The translations under genes were made by a program, and so were the position numbers. 64,000 bases of DNA from Chalara sp. BL73. Its lineage: Eukaryota > Ascomycota > Leotiomycetes > Helotiales. The notes beneath the pieces are model-generated. The model saw nothing but the letters and a program-made list of their open reading frames with translations, was not told the origin of the DNA and made no database searches. Below, piece by piece: positions 55,309-64,000 of this stretch; within the stretch, counting starts at the first letter, position 1, and every line of letters starts with the position of its first letter. Where the stretch lies: contig CAKJVC010000092.1 in assembly GCA_918026815.1 (NCBI GenBank), positions 496,001 through 560,000 of the forward strand, written 5' to 3'.

Positions 55309-58300
55309 ATGAAGACGATTCCCAGTGTGAGTTTTGCATTAAACATTGAAATTACACTTACCCTGGCACTAAACAACCCAATAACGCCAACACCTGCAGC
55401 CCAAAATATTGCATTCACGCTTTTAGAATCAATTGAATTCTGTGGAAGCACGTGCTGACTTTTCATAGCTGGTTGCATCGAGCACAGTGGGAATCGCCGC
55501 CGCCGGCCTGGCTCTAGGTAGACCGGAGGCCTCGACTTCCCCACGGCCTACCTCAAAGAAACGAAAAGCTGGAGACCTTGTGGATGCGGAAAATGTAGGC
55601 TCGTCTCCTTTAATAGAACGTCCCTACACAAGCTCAGCTGTCATCACGCCTGAGCAGAGGATCCCTCATTCGGATTTCAGGCCCTCTCCCTCATCCTTAC
55701 CACCAGTAGTTCACCAACGTCCTCTCACTATACGAGCCGACAATAATAATAATATGGGTGGAAGGAGATGGTCGATTGCAAGGCATGGAGATCTTTCGTC
55801 TCCTATTGAAGGGGATGAGAATAGGAGGGATTCGATATCTTCTCGGGGCTCATGGATGAAACGGTTATCAGCTATCCAAATATCAGGAAACAACAGCCCA
55901 CGATCAAGTATCGGGCCAGACTCTCCTTCATTAACATTTTCTCATGGGTCTGCTACGCCAATACTGTCCAACTCGGGAGGCAGTCCTGCACAGTTGCCCC
56001 CGAACAAGCTAGTCAAGCGTATTCCATCTGGCCGGCTCAGTACTTCAGTCACGAGGAGTGGATCGAAGTCTCAGGTACCTACTTTACGGCGGCCAGCAAC
56101 AAGTCATCAACGTTCAATCACTCTTCAGCAGCAGTTTCGAGAGCATTCAATCGATGGTAACCGTTCCCATTATGAAACTCCTAGAAGACAAACTATAACG
56201 ACAACTCTCTCAAGCAAGTCGACTTCACCGGCAACTCGAAATTACTGGCGTCCCTTTTTCGAGTCGAGACCAACAAAGCTTACAAAGGAAAAGCTATCCG
56301 GAAAGTCGACTGATGGAACGGCCAATAACTTCTATTCAACGTCAAGAAGAGTCATACCAGATGAGACGATCAAAGCTGTTCTTGTTAAGCCCGGTCTAAT
56401 CATAAAGTCGAAGAGTAATACGATAGCCTACGTCGATGAAGACAGCCTGCCATTAGAAGACGAACCCGATGATGAGGAAGAACCTATAGTTGAGGACGAG
56501 GTCTTGACTTCCACCCCAAATCCTGAAGAACCCCACAAACGTGCCCGGCGATCATTATCTATGAACTTTAGTTCGCCAAGTTCGTGGGTCTTGCGATCTG
56601 GCAGTCTGAGAGGTAATAAACGGAACCAAGCTGGCAAGAGTGGAGGTAAGCGATACTCGTCAGCGCCATCGCCAGGAAGAGATATAACCATAAGCCACAC
56701 TTCTCCTAAGGACAACAAGCAGGTCCCGAAAGATGGGCCGCTCTTGCAGCAACAGCGCCTTGCTGAATTAACATCCCAAACAGGCCCTCCTCAATCGGCA
56801 TTCCATCAACGAAGTAGAAACACCTCTTCTCCACTTCCGCCTTTATCCCGTCTTTCTAGTTTCAACGTTGATTTAGCTCGTCTTGGTTTATCTTCGTCAT
56901 CTTCTAACCATAAACGAGGTCCAAATTCTCCCGCTTTGCGCGTTCAAACCACATCTACTTCCACCTCAACCCCAGGAGGCAGTGCGCCAACCTCTCCGTT
57001 ATACTTCAATTCACATGCAATCAAGTCTTCTCGTACGTCCGACGTCGTAGATCGCGCTTCTACGCTCATAGGCTCCGAGTCGGATATCAAAGGCTTTACT
57101 TCTGGCGATGAAGATGATATGGATTTCCAGAGTGAAACGGTTTTTGACTCCCTCCGGTCTGGAGCAACTGGAAGCGTGCGTTCCCACAATACTCAGCTTG
57201 ATGGTATGTTCGACGAGTCTCCCCCAAGCATCAGCGCGTCAAAGAGCAAGAGGCTATCGATTCATGAGTTATTGAATGGTTTACGTGACGAAAATGATAA
57301 GATTGTTGAGGAAGATGAAGGAATGCCTACCCCGGTCAAAGGAGCACGATCTCGATCCTCTGAGGACGGAAATCTGCGAACCCCAGTCAGAGAGAAAAAT
57401 GCGGATTACGATGACCAATTGGAGGCTTCTCCGCCGAACTTCTCACTTGCCACGAAGGACTTCGGTCGTTTATCGTTAGATGACGAGGAGGAAGACGAGG
57501 ATTGGACGCGAGATGAAGATGATAATCCAGAGATACAGTCTCTTTCACTTCCCTCTAGCTCTTTAAACTCTCGAAAGGTCAGTCCAAGTTTCCGAGCGGC
57601 ACTGGCAGATCTTACAGATAGTCCTTCTGCCAATGAAATCGTACTTCCAAGCATTGAGAGGCCGAAGAGCAACCTCTTCGATTGGTCTGAACCATCATCT
57701 ACTGAGAAATCAGATCTCATGGGTAATTCTCCACGTCCAAAAACTGCTCACGCCAAGCAAGTCTCGGATGGACGTGGCGGACGAGCCATTGGCCGACGAG
57801 GACCTACAGCTTTACATATTCGAAGTCAAAGTGTCCCAGTAGTACCTGATGTTGCCGGGCAACGGGAACACTCGAAACTGGCGTCAAAATTCGGTACCTG
57901 GGGTTTAGGTAGCAAGGGTGTAAGCGAAGAATGGGATGGTGATTTTGAGTTCGAATCTCCCACTGACGATGCCGAAGATGGGGATTATCTGCTTGGTAAC
58001 AGTGGCATGATTGTTCCACCAGCGATCCAGGCGAGCCAGGACCATGTGGTAGGGCATGTTGGACAGATTCGGGAGGTTTGCTTACTCGTCGATGACTTGA
58101 AGCGCTTGCGCCTATTGGCTCGAGAGAAGGGTTTATTGGATGGGCCATCAGCTCCGCTTTGGAAGGAGGCCGAAGGTATAATTGCCCTTGCGGTGCCAGA
58201 TGAAGAGGATCCGACATTATCCCCTGCCCATTCCCCGGTGTCAACAGGGTTTGAATCTGAGGTTACAGATGACCGCTATGTCGACTTCGGCTTTGATGCT

Positions 58301-58903
58301 GAGGATGTGGAAATATCAGACGTTCCAGTTGAGGTGCTGAATGACCAGGGTCCTACAGGATTTGTCTATGATGGGAATACAGTCCGCAGAAGATCTGTGT
58401 TCGCCCCTGACGACGATATATTTGGAGCGGGATCTTTGGTGCACTCTCCTATTCGTGATCATCTTAGGCCACCATCAACATCTCCTCGCCAGTCGAGCGT
58501 TAAAGCTTCGTCAGAATATGCTCGTTCGGTGATGGAAACAATGCATAAGCATCGAGCAACTTCCGATCCACAGAGTCTCAATAATCTTGTCGACCAATCT
58601 CCAAACAAGATGCCATTTGATACAACAAGTCTGCGGGATCTTGTAAATCGAGCCAGTGCCCTCAGCCGAACACTTTCCGAGCTGATTCGAAAAGCGGATG
58701 GATCCCAGAGCCCTGAAGCTCGGTCCCATCGCGAATCGAGTCCAGCTTTCACGCGGGTGTTCACTCCGACGGCTGAAGCAATGGCAAGTCCACCAAAACA
58801 TCTTTCTCGAAGTTATAGTAATAACTCCATGCTCAGCGGTTCTATTGACGCGTCGCCGTCACGAAATCTGGGACAACGAATGCACATGATGACTGTGATC
58901 TGA
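55309..58903 (+). CDS. Large Ser-rich disordered protein, conserved hypothetical (1150 aa)
   Basis: Exon 1 (55309-55326) encodes MKTIPS, then a 142-nt intron, and exon 2 (55469-58903) the remaining 1144 residues. The junction gives MKTIPSLVASSTVGIAAAG. Most of the sequence is Ser/Pro/Arg/Asp-rich and without predicted fold (NSPRSSIGPDSPS, DDEEEDEDWTRDEDD). Many SP and TP sites and basic RxxS sites suggest phosphorylation by proline-directed and basophilic kinases. A more ordered segment at residues about 850-910 reads HVGQIREVCLLVDDLKRL and GPSAPLWKEAEGIIALAV. A second at about 1060-1090 is MPFDTTSLRDLVNRASALS. The C-terminal MHMMTVI is a short conserved-looking end. I recognise these as parts of a fungal conserved protein, not a named family. 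Exon 1 is inferred from phase and a GTGAGT donor; a downstream start would lose little. Confidence 0.8.
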
Positions 58904-60128
58904 TACATCATCTGCATGTGGGAACTCAATTCTTGTATATGTGCTATGGCCACGAAAGTAGTCATTTATTTCTTTTTAGTACTGCATAGCGACGGTTTCT
59001 TATTTGCTGCTACCGCATGAGCGTCTGTGTTTTTACAGCTTTCTGCATAGATTTGGGGTATGCACCTTGCCAGCCCTTGATGCTGGCTTATTTGGCATAT
59101 TCTGTTATCAAAAGAATCCGGTTTTCCATGCATTTCCCTAGGGAAGGAACAAAAATGGGAAATGAATCTCCTTAATGCATGGCGATTTTGAGATCGAGCT
59201 TCCTCCTTGAGAGAGGTGGTCACATGTTACTGTTAGGCATAGACAGATTGGGAGAGAAGCTCTGTATGTATGAAATATGCGCGAATGACCCAAAAAGCGG
59301 TGATGCTGGAGTTCTGAGTGCTTGTTTGCTGCGGGAAAACGGTTGTTCGTCTTTTTTGCTCGGGGATGACGATCACGCATACGCATGAATGAGATGCGGT
59401 TAAGGGATGAGAATACAAAGAAATTAAAGAATATATGAAGTTATGGCTTCCTGTTATCATACGCTTTACAGTAGTCTTTCGAGCAATGTGAGTGTATCTG
59501 TACTTTGCAGCTTCGTATTACGAGAAGAGTAATCTACAACAAAGGGCAGATGAAAGAAGGTTCTTAGAGTCTAGCGGTCCAGTGTGACCGCAAATGGGAG
59601 GGCTGCTAAGACGGATGCCAGCCGACTTTCGCCCCAGACATAGACTACATACTAATTAGTACTGGGCCGAAAAGGGATGAGGGCTGTTGCATGGTACGAT
59701 AGCACAATTGCGTCCATGCTGGAAGATTTTGGGAGTTTGTGGATTTTGAATCCGAGGTACTGGGGAAGCTTGAACTTTTCAATTTAATTGCAATTCCAAT
59801 GTTAAGATGAAATGGTAACCAATACCAAGACTACAGTTGAAGGTTTTAAGATAATCGACTGTTTAAATTTTTGGGTAGCTTGAAATATGTGTCTGTCGAA
59901 AGCAGATGGCAAGTTCTATTGACAAGACTAATGTTGGAAGTTGTTACATGCACAAACACGACCTTAGCCAAATTTGAGGTCCCTTCCAACACCTCAGCTC
60001 TAGTCTTGCAAGTCTTTTTTCAAATATCTTCAATGTGTACTCCTTCTAACCATAAGTAGTATTAATTATTCCTGTGAGAAGTATTTACTATGTTCCAAAA
60101 ATGAGGTGTCTTTTTCACATAACGGCGA
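58904..60128. other. Intergenic region
   Basis: About 1.2 kb. Open frames at 58966-59460 on both strands have no motif. Nothing is supported. Confidence 0.55.
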
Positions 60129-60941
60129 AAATTTACACTTTTTCTTCAATTCTCACCTAGAATTCGAGTCCAGTTCTAGACCTTCAGCTTTCCGAGTACA
60201 CAAACAATCTATCTCGAACAGTATTGCCGACCTCTTGCTACTCTCATGCCTCTCGCGTAGTCACCCAGAAACGTAGAGCCATTCAGCGTTTTCCTCGCGT
60301 TCCAGATTTCGGAATATAACGCCTCCTTAACGAGACGAACGATAAAGGAGCCGTTGGCTACGAGTCACAATCTCGGGCTCCAGCTATACTATTCGTGTGT
60401 CATGAATCATGAGCTACCGCCAAATAGTTCTACGTAAAAGATTTTGGCAGTACCAATGTACCAGCAGAAACATGGGTTGGTTTCGAGCGAAATATACTGT
60501 ATCTTCCTTATGAAGTTTGCAAAGAATCAGCAAACGAATCCTTTAACGAAGATATAAGGCACGATAACAAGAAAGCAAAACCCCTCCTGGTCAGTGGTAT
60601 TTGGAGTCCACTTTCGCAAAACATCTGGCTAGCCGATTATTGTGCCAACATGGTATACATTTGGCAATCTGGATTCGCTGACTTTTGTTGATGCTCAGCA
60701 CAAGGATAATTGTACTGCTGATTTGGTTATCGCAATCGAGGAATCTCCTTATACTTCTTGGGAAGTGCATGATACAACCCAGGATCCCGACTATGAGAGA
60801 CTGTTAAGCTATGGAGGATGGCTTTCTCGTGATGTCCCAGGCGCGGATTTACGGTCGATAATTGAGTTTAGAACTCTTATCCAAAAACCAAAGGAGGGAG
60901 GATATAGAGATAGAAGGCAAGTCGCTTCTGGTCTTAGATAA
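60129..60941 (+). pseudogene. Degenerate 2EXR-domain gene
   Basis: From 60129 the frame reads KFTLFLQFSPRIRVQF and then TAG at 60177-60179. This matches the start of the 2EXR domain (FxLFxxLPxEIRxxIW), with the stop at the position of the final Trp. Later, 60429-60650 reads VKDFGSTNVPAETWVGFERN, LYLPYEVCKESANESFNED, and in another frame 60642-60941 reads PTWYTFGNLDSLTFVDAQHK, ADLVIAIEESPYTSWEV and LSYGGWLSRDVPG. These are the parts that follow the 2EXR motif in such proteins. The frames are broken by stops and shifts, and no set of introns repairs them all. The 2EXR proteins are abundant in Leotiomycetes and Sordariomycetes; their function is not known. The locus lies just upstream of a broken HET gene. 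Confidence 0.6.
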
Positions 60942-61378
60942 AACTTTTGAAATGCGGTGCTTTCTAATATGTATTCCTAGCTGTGGGCTTGCTTTATTCT
61001 GTTGTCTTACAAGAATAGCTATCTTGACTAATGCGCAAAAAAAGGGGTTCTGAATTTTGAGCATTTAGATCTGCCGCCTCGTTCTGTAGGCTACAATATG
61101 TCTTAGAAAAGTCGGACCAATTGCGACCTTTATATTTTGTGCAGCCGTGCTTTGTATTAATAACTCCGCAGCCTTCCCTCTCAGCTGAATATCACGCCTC
61201 CATCGCGCATCTTCTTTGTTGTATCCTTCTCACCACTCACAAGTGTTCGATTGTGTTTATTATTTTCATTTTTCGTTGTTGTGACGCAGCATGTCGCTTT
61301 CCCAGTTCTATTAGGGGTTTTGTTTGCTTTACCGTGTTATTCCCAGCCTCAGTTTCGCTTTCAGGAACAACGGATACC

Positions 61379-63542
61379 ATGCCTAAACTACTGCAGTCGT
61401 TGGTGTCATCTTGGGATTCGAACCAAACTCAAAATCGAAGCTTCAAGTACACGGAATTGCGCGCTCCGAACGAGATTCGGCTTTTGATGATAGAGCCAGG
61501 CTCGAGACGAAGAAAGCTTCGATGTGAGCTACAGCATGTCTTACTTACAGAGGAGACTAAGTTCCGTGCTTTATCCTATGCATAGGGAGACAAATCTAAA
61601 ATAAAAGTATGCGACCAAACCACCAACCATCTCAAGACGTATGAAATGAGCGCTAATTGTACTGTGTAGAAAATTTTCGTGGGAGATAAAGTGATTGCGG
61701 TAACAGAGAGCCTACATGTCGCGTTGCGCTATGTTCGTCGCAAGAAAGAAAGACTGGTTCTCTGGGTGGATGCGATTTGCATTAACCAAGATGATAACCA
61801 AGAGAAGAATCATCAAGTCGCTCTTATGAGCAAGATTTACTCATACGCCGAAGAAACACTAATTTGGCTTGGAACGGACAAGAAAAATATCGGAGCGCGT
61901 GCTTTCAAGTACCTTCTTGAATTAGATGAGCATCTTTCTGGTATATCACAAACTTATAAAGATATATCATACATAGAAGAGCTAGAATTAAGTAAAGAGG
62001 AGCACGCAGGCCTCGAAGATGAATGGATCCCTCGTTTGGTAGAAGATGTCTGGCCTCTCTTTGGTCGGGCTTGGTTCACTCGTTTATGGTCAGTAAAATT
62101 TTTAGGTTCAGTTTGCATTGGCCATTTAGTAGATCTTCTTTTATTCGACAGCTATCTTTGTTTTTATCATACGGATATTCCGTTGACAATGCTCTAGCTC
62201 TACTAATGATTCTTCCGGTAAAGTAAGCTAACCATGACCTTCGACGTCGATAGGGTGATCCAAGAAGCTGCACTGTCAAACCACGCCGAAGTGATCTCTG
62301 GCCGTAGCAAAATATCGCTTGATAAGCTGATAAAAGCACTAGATACCTTGACAACCAATAGTGCGCTTCCTCGTCCTAAAGATAAAGATCATTTTACTGG
62401 TTGGAATGTTTTCCTCAGTGCCCTCAGGAGAATCAGGGCAGAGATTGTATGGCAGCGTGAAGGCTATTTTGTTATATCTACTGAAACATCGATTCTCCAT
62501 CATATGCTCCTGACGAAGTTCAGCAACTGCGAGGATCCCAAAGATAAGATATATGGACTTCTTGGTCTTCAGCAGAATATTGGATTGAATGCCGACTATG
62601 CGCTATCAGTCGTGGAATGCTTTAAGCATTTTGGAGTATGGTCTTTGGGCGCTTATCCTGATCTGGTGACACTGTCATATGCATCAGGGTTATCAGAGAT
62701 AAAATCCGGAATTCCTACATGGGCACCAGGTCCGGCCATGCTCCATTTGCCGTGGCCGTTTTGTTGGGGAGATGACTTCTGCGCTTCGGGCGCTCCTGTC
62801 AAAGCCCAGGGGACCAAATTGTATAAAGTGGTTATCGAAGCAGAACTTCATCTTGAAGGAAGAATTATTGACCATGTCTCAAGAGTGGTGCCTTTGCCTC
62901 TTTTCCCAGACTATCACTATATTGATAGACCAGAATTGGATGACGTGCAATTTAACCACACTAAGACATTGCTAGAATGCTTTAACCTCATCAAAGGTAA
63001 AGATGGCGCGGTAGCAGAAGAAGCGTACATACGCTTTTGCCGGGCAATGCTGTGTGAGACGACACAATTCGGGAAGAGGATACAAGATCAGTATGTTACT
63101 TGGTTTCGCGGTTATCTTGAAAGAAAGAATGGGCAGTTTAAATGTGCTGTAACTCTCCAAGATAGGCAAGACGATAATCTGATCGACATGACTTTACGAT
63201 TATGGAGTCCAAATCGAAGATTTTGTATTACGGACGGTGGGTAAGTTCCCTTGCTCTTTCCTCGATCAAGACTATCGAGACTTTCATGTCCTCCTCGGTC
63301 CTTCGACAGGCCAACTCATTTCCGTGACTAACACGAGTCTAAGCCATTATTCTTGGGTACCTAAGCAGGCCCAAGTCGACGACAAAATCGTAATCATCCG
63401 CGGGGCACGGGTACCTTTTGTCCTCCGTTCTCAGCCAACCGGGAAATACGCATTGATGGGAGAGTGCTATATACAAGGCTTCATGGAAGGCGAAGCTTTG
63501 GAACTTCCTGGATTTGAGTGGGAAGAGTTCGTTTTGATATGA
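61379..63542 (+). pseudogene. HET-domain (heterokaryon incompatibility) gene with one premature stop
   Basis: Exon order: 61379-61606, 61670-62088, 62254-63236 and 63271 or 63280 to 63542. The HET domain (residues about 48-210) shows FRALSYA, then TAG at 61583-61585, then GDKSKIK, and after the intron IFVGDKVIAVTESLHVALR, LVLWVDAICINQDD and SYAEETLIWLGTD. The family has Trp at the place of the stop (ALSY-x-WGD). The rest is open and looks functional: WFTRLWVIQEA across intron 2, DPKDKIYGLLGL and a C-terminal part ending FEWEEFVLI. About 630 residues are encoded in total. HET proteins trigger cell death after fusion of incompatible hyphae. No GT donor lies where an intron could remove the stop. 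It may be a null allele, a recent pseudogene, a readthrough gene or a sequencing error. The last intron has two possible acceptors (34 or 43 nt). Confidence 0.85.
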
Positions 63543-64000
63543 TAGGTATTCTGGGGAAGAGCCTACTACTAAACCTACCGCCAAAATAGCCACGACTTTC
63601 ATGTGGTATTATCACATGGCTAGAAGAATGCAACCCCCAAGCTTTACACATGAGCATAATTCTGGATAATGAGAGGTTTATTCTTCTGATTCCTATATGC
63701 ACTTTGCCTGGCATAACACACTCAGAAATGGAGAGGGAGAAACACTCTACAAGTGATGGTTTCGTAGATGGTGGTTGGGTGTCAAGACGGGACACAAGTT
63801 GACCTTGTCACGCTTTATGTTAATTACGTAGCTTGAAGATAGATATATCATGTACGGCGCATGAATTTTTAGAGTATTTATGAAATATATACCCAGTCAA
63901 AGTATATAAATATTCCGAAAAGTGGCCCTAGTACAGAGCTTGAGGCAGGAATGTCCAGGAGCACTCAAGGCGAAACATCAAGATTATACATACTAAGTAA
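63543..64000. other. Downstream region to the right edge
   Basis: About 460 AT-rich bases downstream of the HET locus. No gene is supported. Confidence 0.55.

Noticed and set aside
57804..58244. 146-codon reverse-strand open frame inside the 1150-aa gene
   Set aside because: It is antisense to a continuous coding frame, with no start context or motif.

Overview
This window is a nuclear chromosome segment of a filamentous ascomycete (Pezizomycotina). The sequence shows many short GT-AG introns (mostly 45-100 nt) with CTAAC-like branch sites. It also carries families that are typical of or restricted to fungi: a COT1-type NDR kinase, Tim54, Mgm101, an RTA1-like seven-helix protein, a Zn2Cys6 regulator, and HET and 2EXR domains. 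A Leotiomycete (Helotiales-like) origin is my inference from the style of the proteins and was not tested.

Layout. 1-19.4 kb is a dense housekeeping block: cot1 (5' part only), tim54, the NatA auxiliary subunit, kynurenine formamidase, a Mix23/Cid2-like protein, a SAM-type mitochondrial carrier, a UPF0643 protein, eIF3h, S-adenosylhomocysteine hydrolase and a DUF1772 membrane protein. 19.4-27.2 kb is accessory. It has coding-like segments of unresolved structure, a broken GFA-family gene, a cysteine-rich metallothionein-like gene only 17 nt upstream of a membrane-protein gene, an F-box-like remnant, a small three-exon gene and a 67-aa secreted peptide with two SLRLPR motifs. 27.5-48.5 kb is again gene-rich: biotin-protein ligase (divergent from mgm101), an RTA1-like protein, two small unrecognised genes, an M50B-type metalloprotease, a ten-exon orphan gene, a TANGO2 protein, a REEP/HVA22 protein, a Zn2Cys6 regulator and a Gly/Gln-rich protein. 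48.5-55.3 kb is a 6.8-kb stretch with no gene I can support. 55.3-58.9 kb encodes a 1150-aa disordered protein. 60.1-63.5 kb holds two adjacent degenerate loci, a 2EXR-domain relic and a HET-domain gene that is intact except for one stop codon at the conserved Trp of its first motif.

Functional threads. Several products act in mitochondria (Tim54, Mgm101, Mix23-like, the SAM-type carrier). Adenosylhomocysteine hydrolase and the carrier both belong to S-adenosylmethionine metabolism. This looks like ordinary synteny, not a cluster. I found no backbone enzyme of a secondary-metabolite cluster, no complete transposon, no rRNA or tRNA gene and no CRISPR array.

Exon models were built by hand from reading frame, splice consensus and family knowledge. 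Every complete model listed keeps frame from start to stop. No database search was run.
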